A stretch of 64,000 nt of DNA from Elusimicrobiota bacterium (GTDB lineage Bacteria; Elusimicrobiota; Elusimicrobia; UBA1565; UBA9628). The notes beneath the pieces were generated by a model that searched no databases, was not told the DNA's origin, and worked only from the letters and a program-made list of their open reading frames with translations. A program made the position numbers and the translations under genes. Of this stretch, positions 50,730 to 60,870 are shown one piece after another. The number at the start of each line of letters is the position of its first letter. The first letter of the stretch is position 1. Location of the stretch: NCBI GenBank assembly GCA_016191335.1, contig JACPOW010000035.1, positions 26,905 to 90,904 of the forward strand. The letters are read 5' to 3'.

Positions 50730-51234
50730 CGGAGTCTCTCATGGAAGAGCGTTTTTTCAGCGCTTCCAGCGCCTCGACATCCGACATATCCAGAGGACGC
50801 GCGGCGGCCCGCTTCATCGCGATCAAGTCGTCGATGGAGGCCACCTGTATCTTCACGCCCTTCAGGTCGATCGTCCTAGACCGCGACCACAAATCCTCGA
50901 AGGGGATCGGGTAGCGAACGAACAGATCCAGGATGAGGAGCGGATCGGCCGGGGAATGCAAACTGAAAACCGTCATGTTTTTGCCCGCGATCCACGACTC
51001 TCTTTGAGAAGGGTCGGCAAAAGCGGCCGGATCTACCGGTGCCCGAGCCTTCAGGCCGATCGCCTTCAGCGCCTCCATGGCCTTTCTCGCGGAGACCGGC
51101 TCCAAATCGAGGACGATGTCCACGTCCGCCGTCAGGCGCAGATGCCCGTGAAGAACGACCGCAAGCCCTCCGACGACGACGTAGCGCGCGCCCGCTTCAT
51201 TGAGAGCAAGAAAGACAGGCTCGAAGATGGGCAT
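50722..51234 (-). CDS. Nucleotidyltransferase-fold protein (AbiEii/MNT-like)
   Basis: 170 aa; YVVVGGLAVVLHGHLRLTADVDIVLD (GG...D-x-D), KGVKIQVASIDDLIAMKRAAARPLDMSDVEAL. Confidence 0.82.
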   Translation of the reverse strand: MPIFEPVFLALNEAGARYVVVGGLAVVLHGHLRLTADVDIVLDLEPVSARKAMEALKAIGLKARAPVDPAAFADPSQRESWIAGKNMTVFSLHSPADPLLILDLFVRYPIPFEDLWSRSRTIDLKGVKIQVASIDDLIAMKRAAARPLDMSDVEALEALKKRSSMRDSGA

Positions 51235-51243
51235 CGATTCAGC

Positions 51244-52539
<1,296 letters not shown>

Positions 52540-53487
52540 TCAACCCTTGAAAAATCGGCGCCACCACGAACCGTCGGCCCGGCCGTGCGCGGCGCCGCGC
52601 GCGGCCTTCAACAGCTTGTCCCCCGTCACGACCGCGTCGCCCGCCACGCCCACGGCGAAGCGGACCCGGGCCATGGTGCCGGCCGGGCTCGACTCGATCG
52701 CCTCGACCGGCACCTCGATGGGCACCGGCCCCGACGACGTCAGCCCGCCGAACAGGCGGGCCAGGTACTGCGCGATGTCCCGCCCGTCGACGATCCGGGC
52801 GAACACCATGTCTCCCGCGCGCAGCTCGGCGGCGGGCAAGCCCCCGGGATCCTCCTCCAGGGCGATCTTCAAGATGAGCAGGTCCTCCTCGGGCGGAACG
52901 CCCGATTCGGGCTTTCCGCGGCGAGCGGCCGGCGCCGGCACCTTGCGCAGGGACTGGAACTGGCCGAGGTCGAGGATATCCTTTTTGGCGCGCACGCTCA
53001 AACTTTGATCGCGGAAATGCCCGCGCAGCAGGGCCGACATCTCGGCGGTGACGTCCTCCGCGGTGGCGGCCCGCAGACGGTCGAAGACCGCCGGCTCGGC
53101 GGCGCGGAAATGGGCGGCCAGGGCCTGCTCGACCTCGAGGCTCTCGGCGGGCAGGCTCCCGTCCCAGAGGCGGCAGCCGTACAGGTGCTTCTCGAAGGCG
53201 AACCAGTCCTCGTCGAGCTCGACCGCGCAGACGGCCGGGTCGTAGGACATCACGGCGCGCGAGCGCAGGACCTTGCGGTTCTTGAGGTTCAGCACGACGA
53301 GGAAGAGCCCGTGCTGGTTCTGGGCGGGCCGCACGAACTTCCCTTTCACGGCGCAGATGTCGTTGAGCAGGCGCGGGATCTGCCGGACCGCCTCCTCGAC
53401 CTCGTAGCCGCACATCTCCAGGGCGAGCTCCGCCTCGCCGCGGTCGCAGCCGGTCTCGTCCATCAGCAGCTCGATCTTGTCCTTCAT
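52540..53487 (-). CDS. Conserved hypothetical with UBA/NAC-like N-terminus
   Basis: 315 aa; N-terminal MDETGCDRGEAELALEMCGYEVEEAVRQI resembles UBA-type helix bundle. Confidence 0.6.
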   Translation of the reverse strand: MKDKIELLMDETGCDRGEAELALEMCGYEVEEAVRQIPRLLNDICAVKGKFVRPAQNQHGLFLVVLNLKNRKVLRSRAVMSYDPAVCAVELDEDWFAFEKHLYGCRLWDGSLPAESLEVEQALAAHFRAAEPAVFDRLRAATAEDVTAEMSALLRGHFRDQSLSVRAKKDILDLGQFQSLRKVPAPAARRGKPESGVPPEEDLLILKIALEEDPGGLPAAELRAGDMVFARIVDGRDIAQYLARLFGGLTSSGPVPIEVPVEAIESSPAGTMARVRFAVGVAGDAVVTGDKLLKAARGAAHGRADGSWWRRFFKG

Positions 53488-53496
53488 TTTCTGTCT

Positions 53497-53616
53497 GGTG
53501 CCAGGCCTACCGATGTTTGCATAGGTGCCAGACCTACCTCAAACTCCGGGAGGCCTGACTTTAACGCAAACATCGGTAGGCCTGGCACTAACGCAATTAA
53601 CGGTAGGCCTGGCACC
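53497..53616. repeat. REP-like cluster: four copies of a 15-bp imperfect palindrome
   Basis: GGTGCCAGGCCTACC (53497-53511), GGTGCCAGACCTACC (53524-53538), reverse-complement copies at about 53575-53588 (last base differs) and 53602-53616; 53498-53520 and 53566-53588 form an exact 23-bp inverted repeat. Confidence 0.88.
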
Positions 53617-53623
53617 AATTTGC

Positions 53624-54526
53624 TCATTTTGAGCTTCTCGGATGGGAGTCCTTGTAGACTTCCTTCATCCGGTCGAGGGAGACGTGGGTGTAGATCTGGG
53701 TGGTCTGCAGGCTGACGTGGCCGAGCATCTCCTGGACCATGCGGATGTCGCAGCCGTGGTTCATCAGGTGGGGGGCGAAGCTGTGGCGCAGGACGTGGGG
53801 CGTGAACATCTTCCTGAGGGCGCTGGCCTTGACCCAGCGCGCGAGGAGGAAGACCAGGCCCGCGTCGGACAGGCGCTTGCCCGAGGGGCCGACGAAGACC
53901 GGCTCGGCGTCGTCCTTTTTCCGGCCCTCCAGGTAGGCGCGCAGGCACTTCAGCGCGCCGTCCCCGACGGGGACGACGCGCTCCTTGGAGCCCTTGCCGA
54001 AGACGCGCACGGTCCCGGTCATGTAGTCGATGTCCCCGCAGTTGAGGGAGACGACCTCGGCGCGGCGCAGGCCGGAGGAGTAGATCAGCTCGATGACCGC
54101 CCGGTCGCGCAGCTGGTGGCGGGCGTTGGAGGAGGCCGGCATCGTCATCAGCTCCGCCATCTCGCTCTCGGTCAGGAACTTGGGCAGCGGCCGGCCCCGC
54201 TTGGGCAGGGGGACGCCGAAGATCGGGTTGCCCTTCAGCTGGCCCGTCGAGCGGAGGAACTTGACGAAGGAGCGCAGGGCGGCCATGCGCCGCAGGATGG
54301 TCGCCCGGGCGAGGCCCCCCTCCTTCTGGAGGTCGGCCAGAAAGGCGCGCACGTGCACGCGCTCGATGCCGGACGGCTCGAGCCCGGGGTATTTGACGAC
54401 GAACGCCTCCAGGTCCTTGCCGTAGGCCCGCAAGGTGTGCGGGCTGTAGTTGCGCGTGGCGCGCAAATGCGTGAGAAAGCGCTCGGACTGGAGGCGCAGC
54501 GGCCCCTGAGGCGCTTCGGTCGCCAT
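53624..54526 (-). CDS. Tyrosine recombinase XerC/XerD-like
   Basis: 300 aa; SGLRRAEVVSLNCGDID, GKGSKERVVPV, HVLRHSFAPHLMNHGCDIRMVQEMLGHVSLQTTQIYTHVS. Confidence 0.92.
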   Translation of the reverse strand: MATEAPQGPLRLQSERFLTHLRATRNYSPHTLRAYGKDLEAFVVKYPGLEPSGIERVHVRAFLADLQKEGGLARATILRRMAALRSFVKFLRSTGQLKGNPIFGVPLPKRGRPLPKFLTESEMAELMTMPASSNARHQLRDRAVIELIYSSGLRRAEVVSLNCGDIDYMTGTVRVFGKGSKERVVPVGDGALKCLRAYLEGRKKDDAEPVFVGPSGKRLSDAGLVFLLARWVKASALRKMFTPHVLRHSFAPHLMNHGCDIRMVQEMLGHVSLQTTQIYTHVSLDRMKEVYKDSHPRSSK

Positions 54527-54536
54527 GGCCCCCCGG

Positions 54537-57002
54537 TCAGCTCGGCACCGTCGGGGCGGCGGCGGCGGCCGCGGCTTCGGCGGCCTTGCGGGCGGCGATC
54601 TGGGCCGCGCGCAGGGCCTCGCCCTCGACGCGGAGCTTCTCGCCCTCCTCCTTCGAGACGGGCTTGAGGTTGCGGCACTTGGGATAGCCCGGGCAGGTGA
54701 GGAAGAAGCCGCGTTTGCCGACGCGCAGCCACATGTGCTTCTGGCACTTGTTGCACGGGCGCGTCGTCTGAAGGGGGCGCGAGCCCTCGATCTTCTTGCC
54801 GTCGGCGTCGAGGGAGAAGGTGTTCTTGCACTCCGGATAGCCGGAGCAGGCCATGAACTTGCCCTTGCGGCCGGTGCGGATGACCATCGGCTTGCCGCAC
54901 AGGTCGCAGTTCTCGCCGGTGAGCTCGAGGACGACCTTCTGGCCCTCGGGCGTGAGCTGGATCTTGCCCTTGCACTTGGGGAAGGTCGAGCAGGAGAGGT
55001 ATTTGCCGAAGCGGCTCTCGCGGATGAGCATGGGCGCCTGACAGATCGGGCACAGCTCGTCCGACATCTTGGGCTCGATGCGCGAGGCCTCCATCTCGGT
55101 GGCGGCCGCGTCGAGCGCCTTGGAGAAAGGCGCGTAGAAGGTCTTGACCACGTCGGTCCAGGCCTGCTCGCCCTCGGCGATCTTGTCGAGCTGGGCCTCG
55201 ACGTTGGCGGTGTAGGTCAGGCTGACCACGTCGGGGAAGTGGCCCTTGAGCTTCTCGGTCACGAGGATGCCGAGCTCGGTCGGGATGAGCTTGCGGTCCT
55301 TCATGTTGCGGCGCACGTAGCCGCGGTCGACGATGGTCTTGATCGTGGGCGCGTAGGTGGACGGGCGGCCGATGCCGTGCTTCTCCATCGCGCGGATGAG
55401 GCTGGCCTCGTTGTAGTGCGGGGGCGGGCTGGTGCGGTGCTCCTCGGGCTTGAGCTCGACGAGCTTCAGCGTGTCGCCCTCCTTCAGCGGGGGCAGGCGG
55501 CTGCCCTCTTCCTCGGCCTCCTCCTCGGCTTCCTCGTCGCCCTTGGGGGCGTCGCGGTAGACGCGCAGGAAGCCCTCGCTCTTGAGCGTGCGGCCCGTGC
55601 AGTGGAACAGCGAGTCGCCGTTCTCGATGTCGGCCGAGGCGGTGTCGTAGGTCGCCTCGATCATCTGGGAGGCGACGAAGCGCTTCCAGATCAGCTCGTA
55701 GAGACGGATCTGGTCGGGGTTCAGGAATTTGCGGACCTCGTCGGGGGTGCGCAGGACGCTCGTCGGGCGGATGGCCTCGTGGGCTTCCTGGGCGCCGCGC
55801 GACTTGGTCTGGTAGGTCGGGAACTCCGCCGGGGCGTAGGGCTCCCCGTAGGTCGCCTTGACGAACGCGGCGCACTCCTCGGCCGCGGTCTTGGCGATCG
55901 AGAACGAGTCGGTGCGCATGTAGGTGATCAGACCGGCCGGGTCGGTGCCGCCGAGGTCCACGCCTTCGTAGAGGGACTGCGCGATGCGCATCGTGCGCTC
56001 GGCCGCGAAGCCCATCTTCTGCGAGGCGGCCTGCTGCAAGGTCGACGTCGAGAACGGGGGCGGCGGACGGCGGCGCACCTCCTTCTTCTCGACCTTGACC
56101 ACCTTGAACGTCCCGCCCTGGACGGTCTTGGAGACGATGTCCATGTCCTCGGCGGTGCGCAAGGTCGTCGCCTTGACGCGGTACTGCTCGCTGAACAGGT
56201 CGTAGGTGCGGGTCGTCTCGACCTTCTCCTTCTTCCAGATCGAGAGCTTGGCGTCGAACACGGGCGGGGCGCCGTCCTTCTCGAGGGCGGCGGTCAAGGT
56301 CCAGTAGCCCTCGGAGGCGAAGTCCTTGATCTCGTGCTCGCGCTCGGCGAGCAGGCGCACGGCGACGGACTGGACGCGGCCGGCGGACAGGCCGCTCTGG
56401 ATCTTGGCCCACAGCAGGGGCGAGAGCTTGTAGCCGACGAGGCGGTCGATGACGCGCCGGGCCTGCTGGGCGTGGACGAGGTTCTCGTCGATGGCCCGCG
56501 GCTCGGCGATGGCGGCCTTGATGGCGGTCGGCGTGATCTCGTGGAAGGTGATGCGCTTGACCTGGTCGGGCTTGAGCTTGAGCATGTCGACGAGGTGCCA
56601 GGCGATGGACTCTCCCTCGCGGTCATGGTCGGTCGCGAGGTAGACGAAGGCGGCCTTCGAGACGAGGGACTTGAACTCCGCCAGGATCTTCTTGGCCCGG
56701 GGAAGGACGACGTACTGGGGCGAAAAGTCGTCGTCGACGTTGACGCCGATCTTGCGGACGGGGAGGTCGCGCACGTGGCCGAACGAGGACTTGACCACGA
56801 ATTCATTCTTAAGGAAGCGGGAGATCGTCCTTTCCTTGGCCGGCGACTCGACGACCAGGAGGCTGGGGCCGGTGCGGACCCCTTTGGACGGTTTGGCGGC
56901 CTTGGGGGCCTTCTCTACGGCTGGAGCCTTCGCCTTGGGAGCGGCTTTGACGGCCTTGGGGGCTTTGGCGGGCTTCTTTTCAGCGGGCTTCTTTTTGGGC
57001 AT
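54537..57002 (-). CDS. topA: DNA topoisomerase I
   Basis: 821 aa; LLVVESPAKERTISRFL, GLITYMRTDSFSIA, three C-terminal C4 zinc motifs; Lys/Ala/Pro-rich N-terminal extension. Confidence 0.97.
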   Translation of the reverse strand: MPKKKPAEKKPAKAPKAVKAAPKAKAPAVEKAPKAAKPSKGVRTGPSLLVVESPAKERTISRFLKNEFVVKSSFGHVRDLPVRKIGVNVDDDFSPQYVVLPRAKKILAEFKSLVSKAAFVYLATDHDREGESIAWHLVDMLKLKPDQVKRITFHEITPTAIKAAIAEPRAIDENLVHAQQARRVIDRLVGYKLSPLLWAKIQSGLSAGRVQSVAVRLLAEREHEIKDFASEGYWTLTAALEKDGAPPVFDAKLSIWKKEKVETTRTYDLFSEQYRVKATTLRTAEDMDIVSKTVQGGTFKVVKVEKKEVRRRPPPPFSTSTLQQAASQKMGFAAERTMRIAQSLYEGVDLGGTDPAGLITYMRTDSFSIAKTAAEECAAFVKATYGEPYAPAEFPTYQTKSRGAQEAHEAIRPTSVLRTPDEVRKFLNPDQIRLYELIWKRFVASQMIEATYDTASADIENGDSLFHCTGRTLKSEGFLRVYRDAPKGDEEAEEEAEEEGSRLPPLKEGDTLKLVELKPEEHRTSPPPHYNEASLIRAMEKHGIGRPSTYAPTIKTIVDRGYVRRNMKDRKLIPTELGILVTEKLKGHFPDVVSLTYTANVEAQLDKIAEGEQAWTDVVKTFYAPFSKALDAAATEMEASRIEPKMSDELCPICQAPMLIRESRFGKYLSCSTFPKCKGKIQLTPEGQKVVLELTGENCDLCGKPMVIRTGRKGKFMACSGYPECKNTFSLDADGKKIEGSRPLQTTRPCNKCQKHMWLRVGKRGFFLTCPGYPKCRNLKPVSKEEGEKLRVEGEALRAAQIAARKAAEAAAAAAAPTVPS

Positions 57003-58089
57003 AGCGGTTTCCAGGGACCGAGAATACTCTTTCCTTTAACTCCAGCCCGAACATTATAGAGGAAATGCGTGTGGTGTCAAGCCCCGACAGCTGGACCAGT
57101 TCATCTAAGGAGAGGGCGTCGGAGCCGAGCAAGGCCATCACGGAGGCCTCTTCCCCCGTCGGGGGCGACATCGGCGCGGGGACCGGATCGGGGGCCGTCC
57201 TGGCGGCCAATAAATGACCGTCAGGCAGGCGGCCGAGGATGTCCGCGACCCCGGAGGCCATCGGCGCGCCCTCGCCCAGCAGCTTATGCGGCGCCTCCGA
57301 CATGACGGAGTCGGCGGGGCCCGGGACGGCCAGCACCTCCCGGCCTTGCTCCAGGGCGTGGCGGGCGGTGATCATGGCCCCGGACTTATAGCGGCCCTCC
57401 ACGACCACCGTGGACCAGGACAGGCCCGACACGATGCGGTTGCGGCGCGGGAACAGCTCCGGCAAGGGCTTCGTGTCGATCGGGCGCTCGGAGACCACGG
57501 CTCCCCCCGACGCGACGATGCGGCGGGCCAACGAGGCGTTCTCCGCGGGGTAGGGATGCCCCAGGCCGGTCCCGAGGACGGCCCAGGTGGGGCCCTTGGC
57601 GTCCAGAGCCGCCAGGTGGGCCTCGGCGTCGATGCCGCGGGCCAGGCCGCTGACGACGACCAGGCCGGCCCGGGAGGCGTCCCCGGCCAGCCGGCGGGCC
57701 ATGCGGCGGCCGTAGGGGGTCGGGTAGCGGGTGCCGACGACGGCGACGGCGGTGACGGAGGAGAGGGCGCCCTGGACGTAGAGGACCAGCGGCGGGTCGT
57801 GGATCGAGGCGAGGAGGTCGGGGTATTCAGGATCGCCCCTCAGGACTAGACGGGCCCCCAACGAACGGCAACGGAGCTCTTCGGTCACGACGTCGAAGGC
57901 CAGGGCGGCGCGGCGCCAGCGAACGACGTCTTCGAGGTCCGCCGCGCTGACGCGGGCCCAATCGGCGTCAACGGCGGTGGGGAGACCTTGCGGGCCCAAT
58001 TCATTGAGAATATCCCAGGCGCGGCGCGGAGGGGTGAGCGCGTTCAAACGCACGGCCCAACGCTGACGCTCGGTCCAGGGGACGGACAT
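56980..58089 (-). CDS. dprA: DNA-processing protein DprA
   Basis: 369 aa; YPDLLASIHDPPLVLYVQG, VVGTRYPTPYGRRMARRLA, GLARGIDAEAHLAAL, NRIVSGLSWSTVVVEG. Confidence 0.95.
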   Translation of the reverse strand: MSVPWTERQRWAVRLNALTPPRRAWDILNELGPQGLPTAVDADWARVSAADLEDVVRWRRAALAFDVVTEELRCRSLGARLVLRGDPEYPDLLASIHDPPLVLYVQGALSSVTAVAVVGTRYPTPYGRRMARRLAGDASRAGLVVVSGLARGIDAEAHLAALDAKGPTWAVLGTGLGHPYPAENASLARRIVASGGAVVSERPIDTKPLPELFPRRNRIVSGLSWSTVVVEGRYKSGAMITARHALEQGREVLAVPGPADSVMSEAPHKLLGEGAPMASGVADILGRLPDGHLLAARTAPDPVPAPMSPPTGEEASVMALLGSDALSLDELVQLSGLDTTRISSIMFGLELKERVFSVPGNRYAQKEAR

Positions 58090-58092
58090 AGG

Positions 58093-58494
58093 TTAAAGCA
58101 GCTCCTCGTCGAGGGGTTTGGAGGTATAGAACGGCGACGAGGTCGAGGATCGCGGGGAAGGAACGGATTTTGACGGCAACGGATTGGGTTTTCGCGAGAG
58201 ACCGGAATGCATCATGGCGTCGACGCGACGAAAAAGCTCGGGGTTGCTCGTCAACGATTTCCATTCGGAGGGGATGCGCCCCGCGGCGACGAACAATTCG
58301 ACGGCGTCGGTCTCCAGCGCCGCCGCCATCCGGCGCAGCACGTCCTCCTCGGCCGGGGGATTCCTTTTCCCGGCCAAGACCTTCGACAGGAACGAGGGAT
58401 CGAGCTTCGCCTGGCGGCACAGCTCCCGAAGGCCCAATCCGCGGCGGGCCATCGCGTCCGTGACGAGGCGGGAGAACGCAGGCGCTTCGCTCAT
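58093..58494 (-). CDS. XRE-family helix-turn-helix protein
   Basis: 133 aa; MSEAPAFSRLVTDAMARRGLGLRELCRQAKLDPSFLSKVLAGKRNPPAEEDVLRRMAAALE. Confidence 0.82.
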   Translation of the reverse strand: MSEAPAFSRLVTDAMARRGLGLRELCRQAKLDPSFLSKVLAGKRNPPAEEDVLRRMAAALETDAVELFVAAGRIPSEWKSLTSNPELFRRVDAMMHSGLSRKPNPLPSKSVPSPRSSTSSPFYTSKPLDEELL

Positions 58495-58874
58495 TTGAAT
58501 TTGATGTACTCCAGCCGCCTCTCGGCGACGCTCTTGTCCTTGTGATCGGGGAACTCCTCGATGAAGCGCGCCAGGGACTGGCGGGCGGTCTCGAAGTCGC
58601 GGTTCTCCTCGGCCGCCGAGGCCAGGCGCAGAAGGCCTTTGGCGGTGTAGGGCCCGGTCGCGTAGTCGGTGAGGAGCTGGGTGAAGGCCTCCTGGGCCTT
58701 CGGATACTCGGCCCGCTGGTAGTAGACCATGCCGACGTAATAATCCGCGGCCGGGGCCCACGAGGCCTGGGGGTTCTTCTTGGCGTACACCAAGGTGTCC
58801 GCGAAGTTGTAATGACGGCTCGCGTACCAGTACGTCCCGTAGAGCACGACGAAGACGGCGATCCACTTCTTCAC
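58491..58874 (-). CDS. TPR-type protein with N-terminal membrane anchor
   Basis: 127 aa; MKKWIAVFVVLYGTYWYA, YYVGMVYYQRAEYPKAQEAFTQLLTDYATGPYTAKGLLRLASAAEENRDFETARQSLARFIEEFP; 4-bp overlaps on both sides. Confidence 0.78.
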   Translation of the reverse strand: MKKWIAVFVVLYGTYWYASRHYNFADTLVYAKKNPQASWAPAADYYVGMVYYQRAEYPKAQEAFTQLLTDYATGPYTAKGLLRLASAAEENRDFETARQSLARFIEEFPDHKDKSVAERRLEYIKFK

Positions 58875-59369
58875 GCTGCGACCTCCAGGTTGGACCGAAG
58901 GCGGTCCAGGCCGCGCAGCGAGGCGGCCTCCAGGACGGCGGAGGCTCCCACTGCGTCGTCATGCGACAGATCGGCGATCGTCCGGGCCACGCGCAGGACT
59001 CGGTCGAGGGCGCGGGCGGACAGGGCGGCCTTGCGCTCGGCGGCGGCCAAAGTGTCGGGGGCCTCCGGCAGCACGCGGGCGGAGCGGCGGAACGAGGCCG
59101 CGTCGACGAAGGCGTTGAGCGGAGCGGGGGCGGCGGCCCAGCGCTTCCTCTGTCGCGCGCGCGCGGCGGTGACGCGCGCGCGCACGACGGCGGAGGTCTC
59201 CCCGGTCGCGCTCTCCGCGGCCCAATCGCCGAAGGCGACGGACGGCGTCTCGACCTGCAGGTCGATGCGGTCGATCAGCGGCCCCGACAGGCGGGACAGG
59301 TAGCGGCCCACCTCGTTCGGGGCGCACACGCAGGACTTGCGCGGATGGCCGCGCCAGCCGCACGGGCAT
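58871..59369 (-). pseudogene. comM: ComM / Mg-chelatase-like AAA+ protein, C-terminal fragment (5'-truncated)
   Basis: Starts at the CPCGWRGHPRKSCVCAPNEVGRYLSRLSGPLIDRIDLQVETP block of ComM; the AAA+ N-terminal half is absent, replaced by unrelated sequence at about 59370. Confidence 0.85.
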
Positions 59370-59811
59370 GCCCGCGTTGCCATTTGGCAAGCTCCGTCTG
59401 ACGGCGAAAAAGCCATTAGATTCATCATATCCTGAGGCCCTGCATACCCTGGGAGATCACATCCGGAAGCGCCGGTTGGATCTGGGGCTTACCCAAACCT
59501 CACTATCTATACGATTGAGGGTGGACAATTGTTCCCTCCTCAATTGGGAATTGAACCGGACTTCTCCTGCTATCCGCTACATTCCTCGCATTTATGACTT
59601 CCTGGGATATTGCCCCCTTCCAGACGGAGGAACGAGGACATTATCCCAAATTATCAGGACCTGGCGGGAAGGACTGGGGATGAGTCAGGAGGAGCTGGCC
59701 AAGGCCATAGGTGTGGACGAATCGTCCATAGCCAAGTGGGAGGCGGGCCGAGCCAAGCCTATGCGGAGGTCGAGGGAAAAACTGAAAGCGTTCTTTGGAA
59801 GTCGGATTTAG
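59368..59811 (+). CDS. XRE-family transcriptional regulator with two HTH units
   Basis: 147 aa; LHTLGDHIRKRRLDLGLTQTSLSIRLRVDNCSLLNWELNRTSP and IRTWREGLGMSQEELAKAIGVDESSIAKWEAGRAKP. Confidence 0.82.
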   Translation: MPALPFGKLRLTAKKPLDSSYPEALHTLGDHIRKRRLDLGLTQTSLSIRLRVDNCSLLNWELNRTSPAIRYIPRIYDFLGYCPLPDGGTRTLSQIIRTWREGLGMSQEELAKAIGVDESSIAKWEAGRAKPMRRSREKLKAFFGSRI

Positions 59812-59814
59812 GGA

Positions 59815-60669
59815 TTATACGGTCCCGGGCGGACTATCTTTCCCAATCTCCTCAAAGTGACTCGGATTCATCACGAATGTCGCCGTGTTATCCGTAATGG
59901 CAAGAACTGCTCCCGCATAGCCCAACATCGCGGAAAGCGGCGCCGTGCATTTGACGCGCTTGAGGCCCGTTCCGGTGATTTCGAGAATCTTGGCGCGACG
60001 ACCGTTGAGATCGCCGACGACGGCATCCAGATACTTCTCCGGCACCATCACCTCGCATTTCATGATGGGTGCGAGAACGACCGGGTCCGCTTTTCCGCAG
60101 CCCGAGCGCAACGCCATTCCTCCGGCGATTTTGAACGACATCTCGTCCGATTCACCGTCGCGGCTCTCGCCTCCGACCAAGATCGCCCTGACGCCGACAA
60201 TTGGATAGCCAGCGAGCAGGCCGTTTTGGAGCGCGTCGTGCGCTCCTTTTTCGACTGCGGCGGCGTGTCGAGCGGATATCTCCCCCTGCTTCACGGCGCT
60301 TACGAACTCAAAGCCCTCGCGCTTCGCTAAAGGTTCGAACTCAAGCACGCAATGCGCGAATTGACGGCGCCCCTCGTGCTCGCGAATGTATTTCGCTTCC
60401 TCCCGCAATCGGGTTCGGATCGTTTCACGACAGAACACCTCATACGGGCCGAACTCCGACAGGACTCCGAAATCCCGCCGCAACCGACGGCGGATGGCAT
60501 CCAGATGGAGCTCGCCTATTCCGAGAACGAGCAGCTTGCCTGAATCAGGATCGACCTTCGTTCGCAGCGTCTTGTCTTCGCGCATTAGCTGCGACAAGGC
60601 GTTCGCCACTCTGAGTCCATCGTCCTTGCCTTTTGAAATAACGGCAAAGAAGAGGACTGGTTCGATCAT
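59815..60669 (-). CDS. EF-G-like protein consisting only of domains III-V (no GTPase domain)
   Basis: 284 aa; SGKLLVLGIGELHLDAIRRRL (III), EGRRQFAHCVLEFEPL...EMSFKIAGGMALRSG (IV), PIMKCEVMVPEKYLDAVVGDLNGRRAKILEITGTG (V). Confidence 0.85.
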   Translation of the reverse strand: MIEPVLFFAVISKGKDDGLRVANALSQLMREDKTLRTKVDPDSGKLLVLGIGELHLDAIRRRLRRDFGVLSEFGPYEVFCRETIRTRLREEAKYIREHEGRRQFAHCVLEFEPLAKREGFEFVSAVKQGEISARHAAAVEKGAHDALQNGLLAGYPIVGVRAILVGGESRDGESDEMSFKIAGGMALRSGCGKADPVVLAPIMKCEVMVPEKYLDAVVGDLNGRRAKILEITGTGLKRVKCTAPLSAMLGYAGAVLAITDNTATFVMNPSHFEEIGKDSPPGTV

Positions 60670-60671
60670 TA

Positions 60672-60866
60672 TTATTTAGCCGGGTTATAAACGAAAATAG
60701 TCTCGCTTGTTCCGATGGGTGAAAGCTTATCTTTCACGATAAGCACCCCGCGTCCGGATTTTGCGTGCCCGGGGTCAGGCGGAACTCTTGCACGTGACAC
60801 ACAACCGATACCGGACAGAAAAAGCGGCAGGAATAAATTTCGACGCATCAGTTGCCGGGCGGCCAT
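60672..60866 (-). CDS. Small putative lipoprotein
   Basis: Internal start MAARQLMRRNLFLPLFLSGIGC with lipobox-like LSGIGC. Confidence 0.45.
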   Translation of the reverse strand: MAARQLMRRNLFLPLFLSGIGCVSRARVPPDPGHAKSGRGVLIVKDKLSPIGTSETIFVYNPAK

Positions 60867-60870
60867 GACG

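Noticed and set aside
54525-57059. Plus-strand 844-aa ORF opposite topA
   Set aside because: topA is unambiguous; antisense translation is L/G/D/R-biased noise.
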